A stretch of 64,000 bases of DNA from Rubrobacter taiwanensis (GCF_004337705.1 NZ_SKBU01000003.1:1-64000); one strand, 5' to 3'; shown: positions 40,805 through 48,907, counted from the first letter of the stretch. Notes: generated from the letters alone by a model not told the origin. Translations and numbers: made by a program.

Positions 40805-41038
40805 GACAGCCTCCCCATCAGAACGCCCCGGGCGTAGATCCCGCCGCGGCTCAACTCCGAGTTGAATCCAGCCATCTCACCGCTTTCGACCCCGATGACA
40901 CAGGACAAACGCACGCGCACAGAATAACATCCCCCCGCTCCGCCGCACCACCCCGGCTGCAAGTTCTTTCACACAAAGACCGCCCGGCGCCGAGAAGATG
41001 TGAACCCGGTCCCGACCGGCCGGGGAGTTTCTTATAAA

Positions 41039-41728
41039 ATGGGGTTCGTGGAGGTCAGGCAGGACAGCGTCGCACAGGCCGGAGAGCAAAGCGGCGGAGA
41101 GTACCGGGAGCGGGGCCTGATACCCTGGTGCAAGCGCAACTCGTGGCTTCTGGTCAGGCTCTTCATGGCGCTGGTCTTCACCTTCGGAGCCTCCACCACG
41201 GCGGCGAACTTCTCCTACGGCCTGCAGGAACAGCCGAAGGTACTCTCGGCGGCGGATCTCAACCGGGGCTACCTGCCGCCCGGGGTCGAACTCGGTGACT
41301 ACGTGGAGATCCGGGGCACGCCGGTCTACGGCGAGGATACGACCAACATAGGCACCGAGGAGTCGGGCATCGCGGTCTCCTCCCGCTACAGCACCTTCTA
41401 CTTCTACTTCCCGCTGCGGGAGACCGGAGACAACCTCCTGATCCAGACCGCCCAGACGCCTCCCGACGTGAACGACCGCGGCGAGCGGGTCTGGCGCGGC
41501 AAGCTGGCCACGGTGGGGACCGTGATCTTCTACAGCACCACCCAGGAATCCCTGGAGCGGGCCGGGCTTCCGCACGCGACCACCATCCCGGTAATAGAGA
41601 CGGGAGACACGCCCGAGTACTACCGGCAGATCTTCCCGGCCTACTCGGCGATCCTGGTGCTCTGGCTCGTCTCGGTAGTCTGGCTGCTCTGGAAGCGCAA
41701 CGCGCCGCTTCAGGGCATGGACAAGTAG
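41039..41728 (+). CDS. Unknown membrane protein with external beta-rich domain
   Basis: This protein has about 229 aa: a soluble N-terminus of some 35 residues, a helix (WLLVRLFMALVFTFGASTTA), an external region of about 130 residues (GVELGDYVEIRGTPVYGEDT, SRYSTFYFYFPLRE) and a C-terminal helix with a short cytoplasmic Arg/Lys tail. ATG 41039 or GTG 41048 may start it. TATAAA lies just upstream, so the transcript could have almost no leader. It is divergent from the respiratory cluster, with 234 bases between. I do not recognise the family. Confidence 0.6.
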   Translation: MGFVEVRQDSVAQAGEQSGGEYRERGLIPWCKRNSWLLVRLFMALVFTFGASTTAANFSYGLQEQPKVLSAADLNRGYLPPGVELGDYVEIRGTPVYGEDTTNIGTEESGIAVSSRYSTFYFYFPLRETGDNLLIQTAQTPPDVNDRGERVWRGKLATVGTVIFYSTTQESLERAGLPHATTIPVIETGDTPEYYRQIFPAYSAILVLWLVSVVWLLWKRNAPLQGMDK

Positions 41729-41797
41729 AGCGACCCGCCGCCCCCCTGCTATATTGGCCGCTGGCCGGTTCCCGAGCGCGACCTAGAGAGGAGCAGG

Positions 41798-43162
41798 GTG
41801 GAGAATTTCTTCAGGTTCTCCGAGCGGGGCACGACCCTCCGCACGGAGATCATAGCCGGGCTGACCACGTTCATGACGATGGCCTACATCATCTTCGTCA
41901 ACCCGGCCATCCTGGGGACCGAGGGGACCGGGCTCTCGATCGAAGGGGTGTTCTTCGCCACCTGCCTGGCCGCCGCGGCGACTACCATAGCGATGGGAAT
42001 CTTAGCCAACTACCCGATAGCTCTGGCCCCGGGCCTGGGGTTGAACGCGGTGGTGGCCTTCACGCTCATCCTGGGGATGGGGCTGCCGTGGCAGACGGCG
42101 ATGGCGGTCATAGTCATCGAGGGGATCGTGATCTTCATCCTGGTGCTCACGAACCTCAGAGAGGCGGTCCTGAACGCGATCCCCCTCCCGCTGAAGTTCG
42201 CCATAGCGGTCGGCATCGGACTGTTTATAGCGTTCATCGGGCTCAGAAACGGCGGCATCGTGGTGGCGGACCCGGTCACCTACGTCACACTCGGGGACTT
42301 CACGCAGCCGGCGGTGCTGCTGGCGGCGGGCGGTCTGGCCTTCACGATGGCCATGATCGCCTGGGGTGTTCGGGGCGGGATCCTGATCGGGATCGTCGGA
42401 ACCGCGGTGGCGGGGATGGTCTTCGGCATCATCCCGCTGCCGGAAGAGGTCGTGGACTTCCGCTTCGACACCTCGACCATAGGCGGCGGGATCACGGCCA
42501 TCCCGGACGCGCTGCAGGTAACGCTTATCCCTATCATCTTCGCCCTCTTCATGACGGACTTCTTCGACACCGTGGGCACGGTCATCGCCGTGGGCCAGGA
42601 GGGCGGGCTGCTGGACGAGGAGGGCCGGCTGCCGGGCATGAAGCGCGTGCTGCTGGTGGACTCTTTAGGCACCATCGCCGGCGGAGCAACGGGCGCGAGC
42701 TCCGTAACCAGCTATATCGAGAGCGGCTCGGGCGTAGCCGAGGGTGGCCGGACGGGGCTGGCCAGCGTGGTCGTGGGGCTGCTCTTCTTGCTCGCACTGC
42801 CGTTCGCCCCGGTCATCGCGGTGGTCGGAGGCTCGATCCCGATCCCCGGTCCGAACGGGGAGGAGATCCTGGTCTCCCCGGTCACGGCCCCGGCGCTGAT
42901 AGTGGTCGGGTTTCTGATGATGACCGCGGTGCGCTTTATCCCGTGGGACGACTTCGAATCCTCGATACCGGCCTTCCTGACCATCCTCACCCTGCCGTTG
43001 ACGTTCAACATAGCGTACGGGATCGGGTTCGGCTTCATCTCGTACGTGGTCATCAAGGTAGCGCGCGGCAAGTTTAAAGAGGTGCACCCCTTCATGTACG
43101 TGGTCGCCGTCCTGTTCGCCATGGACTTCGTCTCGGACTACATACAGGGACTGCTCTCCTAG
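41798..43162 (+). CDS. NCS2 family purine permease (AzgA/PbuG type)
   Basis: This 454-aa transporter has 13-14 helices. Diagnostic segments are TEIIAGLTTFMTMAYIIFVN, NYPIALAPGLGLNA, ALFMTDFFDTVGTVIAV and GATGASSVTSYIESGSG. Family members import adenine, guanine or hypoxanthine with protons. The start GTG follows GAGAGGAG. No purine riboswitch is visible in the 69 bases upstream. The next gene follows after 2 bases. Confidence 0.93.
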   Translation: MENFFRFSERGTTLRTEIIAGLTTFMTMAYIIFVNPAILGTEGTGLSIEGVFFATCLAAAATTIAMGILANYPIALAPGLGLNAVVAFTLILGMGLPWQTAMAVIVIEGIVIFILVLTNLREAVLNAIPLPLKFAIAVGIGLFIAFIGLRNGGIVVADPVTYVTLGDFTQPAVLLAAGGLAFTMAMIAWGVRGGILIGIVGTAVAGMVFGIIPLPEEVVDFRFDTSTIGGGITAIPDALQVTLIPIIFALFMTDFFDTVGTVIAVGQEGGLLDEEGRLPGMKRVLLVDSLGTIAGGATGASSVTSYIESGSGVAEGGRTGLASVVVGLLFLLALPFAPVIAVVGGSIPIPGPNGEEILVSPVTAPALIVVGFLMMTAVRFIPWDDFESSIPAFLTILTLPLTFNIAYGIGFGFISYVVIKVARGKFKEVHPFMYVVAVLFAMDFVSDYIQGLLS

Positions 43163-43164
43163 GA

Positions 43165-44091
43165 ATGCTGCACGACCGCCACCTGACACTCGATACCGGC
43201 CGGACGCGGATAGACTTCTCAGAACGGGTCGCCGTGATGGCGATCCTGAACGCCACCCCGGACTCCTTCTTCGACAGGGGCCGCCACTACGGTCTTGAGC
43301 GCGGCGTGCGGCGGGCGCGCGAGATCCTGCGGGCCGGAGCAGACATCCTGGACATCGGCGGCGTGAAGGCTGCGGCCGGGAAGCCCGTACCGCCGGAGGA
43401 GGAGCTCCGGCGCGTCATACCCCTCCTGCGGCGGGTGCGGGAGATGACCGAGGCCCCCATCTCCGTGGACACCTTCTCGCCGGAGGTGGCGCGCGAGGCG
43501 TTGCGGGCCGGAGCGGACATCATCAACGACACCTCCGGGCTGCGCGATCCCCGCCTCATCGAGGAGATAGCCGCCGCCGGAGCGTACGTGGTGCTGATGC
43601 ACATCGCCGGTCCCCCGCGTACCTGGCGCCCGTTCCGACACTACTCGGACGTGACGGCCGAGGTCGCGGAGTTCCTGGAGGAGCGCGTGGAGGCCGCCGC
43701 AGAAGGGGGCATCGAGCGGGAGAAGATACTCCTTGACCCCGGCCTGGACTTCGACAAAGACACCCCCTACTCGCTGGAGCTGCTGCGCAACCTGCCGGAG
43801 CTAAAGCGGTTCGGGCTCCCGATCCTGGTCGCGGCGAGCCGCAAGGACTTTGTAGGCGAGGTGCTGGGCGGGCTGCCGCCGGAGGAGCGCCTGGCCGGGA
43901 CGGCCGCCGCGGTCACCTACGCCATCGCGCGCGGCGCAAACATCGTACGCGTGCACGACGTGGAGTTCATGCGGCAGGTCGCGCACATGACCGAGGCGCT
44001 GGTCGGGCTGGGCCGCTGGCGGCCTGAGGCACTGCGGAAGTGGTGGGTTCCGCGCCGGAAGAGCATACTGCGCGGCCCCCCGAAAGAGTAG
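43165..44091 (+). CDS. folP: Dihydropteroate synthase homologue with altered active-site loop
   Basis: This 308-aa TIM-barrel protein has conserved NATPDSFFDRG, SVDTFSPEVA, NDTSGL, LMHIAGPPRTW, the Lys in AASRKDFVG and RVHDVEFM. The loop that normally reads DIGGESTRPG is DIGGVKAAAG (residues 63-72), so the Ser-Thr-Arg-Pro segment that contacts pterin and p-aminobenzoate is gone. DPGLDFDKDT also differs from DPGIGFGKT. It may be a paralogue like actinobacterial FolP2 rather than the main enzyme. No other folate gene is close; it follows the purine permease directly. Confidence 0.8.
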   Translation: MLHDRHLTLDTGRTRIDFSERVAVMAILNATPDSFFDRGRHYGLERGVRRAREILRAGADILDIGGVKAAAGKPVPPEEELRRVIPLLRRVREMTEAPISVDTFSPEVAREALRAGADIINDTSGLRDPRLIEEIAAAGAYVVLMHIAGPPRTWRPFRHYSDVTAEVAEFLEERVEAAAEGGIEREKILLDPGLDFDKDTPYSLELLRNLPELKRFGLPILVAASRKDFVGEVLGGLPPEERLAGTAAAVTYAIARGANIVRVHDVEFMRQVAHMTEALVGLGRWRPEALRKWWVPRRKSILRGPPKE

Positions 44092-44127
44092 CGGCGGGAG
44101 GCGCTCCGATCCGGCCACCCGGTGCGA

Positions 44128-44943
44128 TCAGACCTCCTCACCCCGCCCGGAAGACGGCTCGCGCTTCTCGACGACGTTGTCCAGGAAGTGCGAGTTGGGG
44201 ATGAGGTAGAGCCGGCCGTCGGTGGCCCGCACCTTGGTCATGGCGTACCCGATCTGCTCCACCGTGCCGGAGACCTCTCCGAGCCGGATCTCATCCCCTT
44301 CCTCCACGCCTTCGGAGATGTAGCGCCCGGCGGCGATGTTCTGCGAGAGCCCGCGCAGGCCCAGACCCAGCGCCAGGGCCGCCGTGAGCGCCGCTCCGCC
44401 GAGCGCGATCACCAGCAGCACGATGAGGACCGTAACCTCGATGCCGAGCACGGCAGCGGCCAGGATGGCGGCTACGAGGATCACGGCGTAGCGCACGAAC
44501 GACTTGAAGCCGCCGGTGCGCTCCACTCCGGCGCGGGAGAGCCCGCGCCCGGTGAGCTCGGCCAGGATGCCGGCGGCCGCGGTGCCGAGCATCAGGATCA
44601 GGACCGCCACCAGCACGCGGGGAGCGTAGAGGATGACCTGGTTCAGCGTGTCGGCCAGAAAGTCCAGCCCCAGGGGACCGAGAGCGGCCAGGATCGCCAG
44701 CACCACCACCGCGTAGAACACGATGACGCCCGCGAACTGCGCCGGGGTACGCTCTATGCCGCCCTCGCGCATGAGCCGCGTCAGCCCGATGCGCTCGCAG
44801 GCGGCGTCGAAGTTCAGCCGGCCCAGCACCGTGGCAGTCAGCCGCCGGGCTATCCCCGCCAGCACGAAGCCCAGCCCGGCTATCACCAGGGCGAAGATGA
44901 CCCGCGGTATATAAGAGAGGACCGTACCTACAAGCTCGGCCAA
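44128..44943 (-). CDS. MscS-type mechanosensitive ion channel
   Basis: This 271-aa membrane protein has four or five helices. The pore helix ALTAALALGLGLRGLSQNIA is Gly/Ala-rich as in MscS, and it is followed by the beta domain GEVSGTVEQIGYAMTKVRAT and IPNSHFLDN. It opens under membrane tension to release solutes. The large C-terminal vestibule of E. coli MscS is missing. The start TTG follows GGAGGGTGA. It is the last gene of the ECF sigma operon. Confidence 0.88.
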   Translation of the reverse strand: MAELVGTVLSYIPRVIFALVIAGLGFVLAGIARRLTATVLGRLNFDAACERIGLTRLMREGGIERTPAQFAGVIVFYAVVVLAILAALGPLGLDFLADTLNQVILYAPRVLVAVLILMLGTAAAGILAELTGRGLSRAGVERTGGFKSFVRYAVILVAAILAAAVLGIEVTVLIVLLVIALGGAALTAALALGLGLRGLSQNIAAGRYISEGVEEGDEIRLGEVSGTVEQIGYAMTKVRATDGRLYLIPNSHFLDNVVEKREPSSGRGEEV

Positions 44944-44956
44944 TTCACCCTCCCGT

Positions 44957-45271
44957 TCACACCAGCCTCAGATAATAGACTATAGCCCGGCCGTACGCCC
45001 CGAGCAGATCCCCGGCTATATCCGCGGCCGCCCGGACGTAGGTCCTGAGCGCCACCTGCATCGCCACCCGGGACTCCAGATCCCGCGGCGCCTCCACCTC
45101 TTCTGCGGCCGCGGCCGCGAGGAGCACGAAGAGCCGCTCGTAGCGGCGCAGCTCCTCCCGCAGACGCGGCGACCCCTCGAGAGCGGCCTCGACCCGCCGC
45201 CGCTCCTCCCCGGAGAGCTCCCCGGCGACGTAGGCCGGGATGAGATCGCGTATGTCGTCCACACCGTTCAA
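44957..45271 (-). CDS. Putative anti-sigma factor without zinc ligands
   Basis: This protein of about 104 aa begins with an anti-sigma-domain-like region: DLIPAYVAGELSGEERRRVE, then ALEGSPRLREELRRYERLF. The His-x3-Cys-x2-Cys motif of ZAS proteins is absent. A C-terminal stretch (YGRAIVYYLRLV) may associate with membrane but is short. TTG 45271 overlaps the TGA of the sigma gene and has GGGAG eight bases upstream. Its position after the ECF sigma gene supports the assignment. Confidence 0.65.
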   Translation of the reverse strand: MNGVDDIRDLIPAYVAGELSGEERRRVEAALEGSPRLREELRRYERLFVLLAAAAAEEVEAPRDLESRVAMQVALRTYVRAAADIAGDLLGAYGRAIVYYLRLV

Positions 45272-45810
45272 AGCAGCAGCTCCCTGAGCCTTCTGCGCCC
45301 CCGGCTCACCCATCCCTTGGCCGTTCCCGGGGGCACCTCCAGAGCTTCGGCTACCTCCTCGTAGGTAAGCCCTTCCAGATCGCGCAGCACCACCGCCGCC
45401 CGGTGGTTCGGCTTGAGGCTCCGCAGCGCCCGGTGCAGCCGGGCAACCTCATCGGCGGCGACCGCCGCCTCTTCGGGACCGGACCCGGAATCTGCCTCCA
45501 GGAGCTCGGGCGGCAAGGGTCTGCGGCGGCTCCGCTCGTTCAGGCTCACGTTCACCGCCAGGCGCAGCATCCAGGTCCGGAAGGCGCTGCGCCCCTGGAA
45601 GGTGTCTATCTTGCCGTAGGCCCGAATGAAAGCCTCCTGCGCGGCGTCCCGCGCGTCCTCGCGGTCGCCGAGCACCCGGTAGCATACCCTGTAGACGGCC
45701 GTCTGGTGGCGCCGCACCAGCTCGGAGAAGGCCCGGCGGTCTCCGGCCTGACTCCGGGCTACCAGCGCCCCGTCGTCCGGCTCTACTCTTTTAGACAGCT
45801 TCCGGCCCAG
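45268..45810 (-). CDS. ECF sigma factor
   Basis: Region 2 reads LVRRHQTAVYRVCYRVLGDR, AAQEAFIRAYGKID and RTWMLRLAVNVSLNERSRR. Region 4 reads LKPNHRAAVVLRDLEGLTYE, then EVAEALEVPPGTAKGWVSRG. The first GTG (45717) would cut off the start of region 2. The conserved N-terminal part LVARSQAGDRRAFSEL continues upstream in the same frame, where only CTG codons (45798 and 45810) could serve as start. The exact start is uncertain; the C-terminal limit is firm. It is predicted to drive the divergent envelope-stress operon. Confidence 0.85.
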   Translation of the reverse strand: MGRKLSKRVEPDDGALVARSQAGDRRAFSELVRRHQTAVYRVCYRVLGDREDARDAAQEAFIRAYGKIDTFQGRSAFRTWMLRLAVNVSLNERSRRRPLPPELLEADSGSGPEEAAVAADEVARLHRALRSLKPNHRAAVVLRDLEGLTYEEVAEALEVPPGTAKGWVSRGRRRLRELLL

Positions 45811-45913
45811 CTCCGTTACTCTTCCCTCGCATTTCCCAAGCAGTATATTTCCCTAAAAGGGTTTATGCTTACAAGGTGCGGGGTAGAAGTCCGGAGGAAT
45901 TTTCCGGCCGGGG

Positions 45914-45943
45914 TGTAACCGAAAGGCGGCGGCTCCGGTCTAA
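45914..45943 (+). promoter_or_regulatory. ECF-type promoter of the envelope-stress operon
   Basis: TGTAACC (45914-45920) and GTCTAA (45938-45943) are separated by 17 bp. This resembles ECF promoters (-35 with AACC, -10 with GTC) and stands 46 bases before the first gene of the operon. Confidence 0.45.
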
Positions 45944-45988
45944 TGGTCGTAGAAAAGTATCGAGAGACGGGGAGGTGAAGTCCTAAAG

Positions 45989-46246
45989 ATGGGCATACTA
46001 TCGTGGATAATCGTGGGGCTCATCGCAGGCCTGCTGGCAAAATTCATCATGCCGGGGCCCGACCCGGGCGGGATCATCGTCACGATCCTGATCGGCATCG
46101 TCGGCGCGTTCATCGGCGGGTTCATCACGAGTAACCTGATCGGGGTCGGAGTCACGGGGCTGAACATAAGCACCATCCTGGTAGCTACTCTGGGTGCGAT
46201 CATCCTGCTGGCCATCTACCGGGCGCTGACACGCCGGACGGTCTAG
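45989..46246 (+). CDS. GlsB/YeaQ/YmgE family stress membrane protein
   Basis: This 85-aa protein has three hydrophobic segments: SWIIVGLIAGLLAKFIMPG, TILIGIVGAFIGGFIT and TILVATLGAIILLAIYRAL. It belongs to the small transglycosylase-associated (Tag) family induced by envelope or acid stress. GGAGGTGA lies upstream of the ATG. It is the first gene behind the ECF-type promoter. Confidence 0.88.
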   Translation: MGILSWIIVGLIAGLLAKFIMPGPDPGGIIVTILIGIVGAFIGGFITSNLIGVGVTGLNISTILVATLGAIILLAIYRALTRRTV

Positions 46247-46301
46247 TAGGGCATACTGTGGCTTGTAGGGAAGACACCGCAGAGAAAGGAGAGATCGGGC
46301 A

Positions 46302-46784
46302 ATGAGCGAGCAGAGGCAGCAGGAGCAGCAGCGGCAGCAGCAGGCGCGGCAGAGGAGCCCGCTGCAGAGCGAGCGCGGCGCCACGCGGGTCGAGGACAGC
46401 GTCGTGGCCAAGATCGCCGGCATGGCGGCGCAGGAGGTTGAGGGCGTCCGCATGGGCGGCGGGGCCTCGCGCGCCCTCGGCGGCATCGTGGACTCCGTGA
46501 CCGGCGGTGGCGGCGGCCAGACCCGCGGTGTCTCCGTGGAGGTCGGCGAGGTAGAGACCGCCATAGACCTCACGATGGCCGTGGACTACGGTAAGTCCAT
46601 CCCGCAGCTCACCGAGAGCGTGCGCAAGAACGTCATCCAGCGCGTCGAGAACCTCGTCGGGCTCAACGTGAAGGAGGTCAACATCACGGTCAACGACGTG
46701 ATCCTCCCGCAGCAGGAACGCGAGGAAGAGGAGCGGGAGCGGCGCGAGCTGGAGAGCGCGCAGGAAGAGCCCCGCGTCCGTTAA
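46302..46784 (+). CDS. asp23: Asp23/Gls24 family envelope stress protein
   Basis: This 160-aa protein has a Gln/Arg-rich N-terminal tail of about 25 residues, then the Asp23 core: VEDSVVAKIAGMAAQEVEGV, VGEVETAIDLTMAVDYGKSI and NLVGLNVKEVNITVNDV. A charged C-terminal tail follows. Asp23 forms a submembrane layer anchored by AmaP (known from Staphylococcus). AAGGAGAG precedes the ATG. Confidence 0.92.
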   Translation: MSEQRQQEQQRQQQARQRSPLQSERGATRVEDSVVAKIAGMAAQEVEGVRMGGGASRALGGIVDSVTGGGGGQTRGVSVEVGEVETAIDLTMAVDYGKSIPQLTESVRKNVIQRVENLVGLNVKEVNITVNDVILPQQEREEEERERRELESAQEEPRVR

Positions 46785-46802
46785 GGGTCGCGACTTGAAA
46801 AG

Positions 46803-47108
46803 ATGGTTGATGACCTGAAACTTGCCAGGGCCGTCGCCGAGGCGGCCCTCTCCACTAGGGGGGTCCACGCCCTAGGTCGGGGCCGCTACGCCGAGGCGGC
46901 CACCTACGGGCCGGGCGAGAAGGTGCTCGGCGTCGTGGTCGGCCCCGGAAGCGTGCGGGTGCACGTGGTCGCCGGCTACCCGGAGGGGACCCCGCTGCCG
47001 GAGCTCGTCCGGCGGCTGAAGGAGCGGGTGACTCCCGCGGCCGACGGCAGAGAGGTGGAAGTCGTGGTGGAAGACATATACCTGGCGGAAGAAGATGCGG
47101 ATCTTTAA
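46803..47108 (+). CDS. Second, short Asp23-like protein
   Basis: This 101-aa protein begins LKLARAVAEAALSTRGVHAL and ends VEVVVEDIYLAEED, the outline of a minimal Asp23 domain without the tails. It lies between asp23 and the first amaP gene and overlaps the latter by 14 nt. It could form mixed layers with Asp23. Confidence 0.75.
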   Translation: MVDDLKLARAVAEAALSTRGVHALGRGRYAEAATYGPGEKVLGVVVGPGSVRVHVVAGYPEGTPLPELVRRLKERVTPAADGREVEVVVEDIYLAEEDADL

Positions 47109-47676
47109 CCGGATACTCATGATACTGCTCTTCGCCGGGCTCTTCCTGCTGGGGGTCTTCGGGGTCCTCTACAGCTTCGACCTCGCCGGGTACCGGCTGG
47201 CCGACCTGCCGGGACAGCTGAACCTCCCGGGGATCTACTCCGGCATCGAGGGAGCGGTAACGAGCCTGGAGGAGGGCAACCCCCCGCCTGCCCTGATAGC
47301 CGTCCTGATAGCGGTGGCGCTGGTGGGCCTCATACTGCTCATCGCCGAGCTCAAGCCGCCCGCACCCCGCAGGGTGCGGCTGGATGGCGGCACCTACGCC
47401 ACCCGCGGCGCCGTCCGGCGGGAAGCCGAAGCGGTCGCCATGCGGGACCCGGACGTGCTTGACGCATCGGCCGGCGTGAAAGCCCGGCGCGGCCGGGGGG
47501 CGAAAGTAAATCTGAGGCTCAAGGTGCGCCGCGGCGAGGATCTACGGGCGATCCGCGAAAGGGTACGCGGGCAGCTCCAGCAGGATCTGCAGGAGAGCGC
47601 CGGCATCCGGCTCCGGCGACTCAAGATCCGGCTGATCGAGACGGACCCCCGCGATGCGAAGGTGAGGGTGAAATGA
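47095..47676 (+). CDS. amaP: Alkaline shock response membrane anchor AmaP-like protein (copy 1)
   Basis: This 193-aa protein has two N-terminal helices (ILMILLFAGLFLLGVFGVLY and ALIAVLIAVALVGLILLIAE) separated by an external loop. Its cytoplasmic C-terminal part (AEAVAMRDPDVLDASAGVK) resembles the Asp23 fold. AmaP anchors Asp23 to the membrane. The start overlaps the preceding gene, and the stop overlaps the next. Confidence 0.82.
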   Translation: MRIFNRILMILLFAGLFLLGVFGVLYSFDLAGYRLADLPGQLNLPGIYSGIEGAVTSLEEGNPPPALIAVLIAVALVGLILLIAELKPPAPRRVRLDGGTYATRGAVRREAEAVAMRDPDVLDASAGVKARRGRGAKVNLRLKVRRGEDLRAIRERVRGQLQQDLQESAGIRLRRLKIRLIETDPRDAKVRVK

Positions 47677-48251
47677 ACGTCTTCAACCGCCTCATACTCA
47701 TCATCTTCTCCCTGCTTCTGATCGCGGTCCCGGTAGGGCTGCTCCTGATAGCCTTCGGTGTCGTCTCCCCCGAGCAGGTCAACGCCTACACCGGTTACCG
47801 GGCGGCCCTGGACTCTCTGGGAGGTCTCTCGGTGGACGCCTTCGACACCCGCACGCGCGTGATCGCCGGGATCGCGAGCGGCCTGGTGGCATTCTTCGCG
47901 CTGCTGCTCCTGCTGCGCGAGCTGACCTTCGGCCGGCGCGTGGCCCGGCGGGCGGTCCTTGAGGACGTTCCGGGCCGGGAGACGGCGGTGAGCGCCCGCG
48001 CCGTTCGGCACCTCGCCGAGGGCGCAGCGCTGGAGGCCGGAGCCCTCTCTCCCAGGGCCATCCTCACCTCCCGCAACGGGGGGTATGACGTCGCCTGCGA
48101 GATCACCGCGCCGCGGACCGGAGACCTGAGCGAGACGGCCGCCCGGACGCGGGAGAACATCCGGAAGGTTCTCGAGGACCAGCAGGTGCCCTTCGGAGAC
48201 GTGGAGGTCACCGTGCGCGGCACCGAGCGACAGGAAGGAGCTTTACCATGA
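47673..48251 (+). CDS. AmaP-like protein (copy 2)
   Basis: This 192-aa protein has the same layout as the gene before it (two helices LIIFSLLLIAVPVGLLLIAF and VIAGIASGLVAFFALLLLLR, then a cytoplasmic domain) but low identity. It begins MNVFNRLILI, against MRIFNRILMI in copy 1. Start and stop overlap neighbours by 4 nt. Duplication suggests hetero-oligomeric anchors. Confidence 0.78.
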   Translation: MNVFNRLILIIFSLLLIAVPVGLLLIAFGVVSPEQVNAYTGYRAALDSLGGLSVDAFDTRTRVIAGIASGLVAFFALLLLLRELTFGRRVARRAVLEDVPGRETAVSARAVRHLAEGAALEAGALSPRAILTSRNGGYDVACEITAPRTGDLSETAARTRENIRKVLEDQQVPFGDVEVTVRGTERQEGALP

Positions 48252-48448
48252 ACTGGACCATGAAGAATTACGGAGCCCTGATCGGAGGGATCATAGTCTT
48301 CCTGATCGTCTGGCTGGGCTTCGCAAGCGCGGTGCTCGTGGTGGCCGGAGCCATCATCGGGTACTTCATCGGGAGGTTTCTGGACGGGGAGCTGGATCTC
48401 TCCGACCTTCAGGACCGTGCCCGGGGCTCCCGCCGCCGGGAGTACTGA
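48248..48448 (+). CDS. DUF2273 small membrane protein
   Basis: This 66-aa protein has two helices (YGALIGGIIVFLIVWLGF and SAVLVVAGAIIGYFIGRFL) and a charged tail. DUF2273 genes regularly accompany amaP and asp23. It is the last gene of the operon, and a strong terminator follows. Confidence 0.88.
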   Translation: MNWTMKNYGALIGGIIVFLIVWLGFASAVLVVAGAIIGYFIGRFLDGELDLSDLQDRARGSRRREY

Positions 48449-48472
48449 GAAGCGCGGCCGAAGACTGCTTCT

Positions 48473-48513
48473 AGTAAGAAACGGGGCCTAAAGAGTAGGC
48501 CCCGTTTCTTACT
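48473..48513. terminator. Bidirectional terminator
   Basis: A perfect 18-bp stem (48473-48490 with 48496-48513, loop AAGAG) ends the envelope-stress operon. Its right arm contains the stop codon of the convergent JAMM peptidase gene. Both strands show TTTCTTACT-like pyrimidine runs in the 3' arm. Confidence 0.85.
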
Positions 48514-48907
48514 GGACCTTGAGCCCCAGCGGTTTCAGCCGGCCATCGGAGATGCGGTGGGCCCGCAGCTCCGGCTCCTCCCCGGCGAGCGAGAGGATGA
48601 GGTGGGCGAGATCCGGGTAGAGCGCCAGGCTCCGGTCCCGCGCCGAAGGGTCTGCCGGGGTACGCGGGTGGGAGTGGTAGGTGCCCACGATCTCCAGCCC
48701 CCTCCGTTCTATCTCGCGCATGGCGGCCAGCTGCGCCCCGGGCTCCATCAGGAAGCGCAGCTCGGGAGCGTCCGCCACATTGGGGACGGGGTGTATCTCC
48801 CGCACCCGCCCCTCCGCGCCGGCGAGCCATCCGCACACCTCCCTCGGGGCCTCTCGCCGGGCGTGTGTGACCATCTCCTCCAGCAGCCGTTCGGGGAGCT
48901 CTATCAT
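48509..48907 (-). CDS. JAMM/MPN family metallopeptidase (M67)
   Basis: This 132-aa protein carries the complete JAMM motif: Glu in REVCGWLAG and His-x-His-x10-Asp in THYSHP-type context (TYHSHPRTPADPSARD). Zn2+ peptidases of this group remove peptides from the C-terminus of ubiquitin-like sulfur carriers; Mec+ of mycobacteria acts on CysO (established). The ATG overlaps the stop of thiO, so it is the last gene of the thiamin operon. The partner here may be the ThiS part of the ThiS-ThiG fusion. Confidence 0.88.
   Translation of the reverse strand: MIELPERLLEEMVTHARREAPREVCGWLAGAEGRVREIHPVPNVADAPELRFLMEPGAQLAAMREIERRGLEIVGTYHSHPRTPADPSARDRSLALYPDLAHLILSLAGEEPELRAHRISDGRLKPLGLKVQ

Noticed and set aside
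41729-41797. Purine riboswitch before the NCS2 permease gene
   Set aside because: Only 69 bases are available and none of the conserved aptamer loops is visible.
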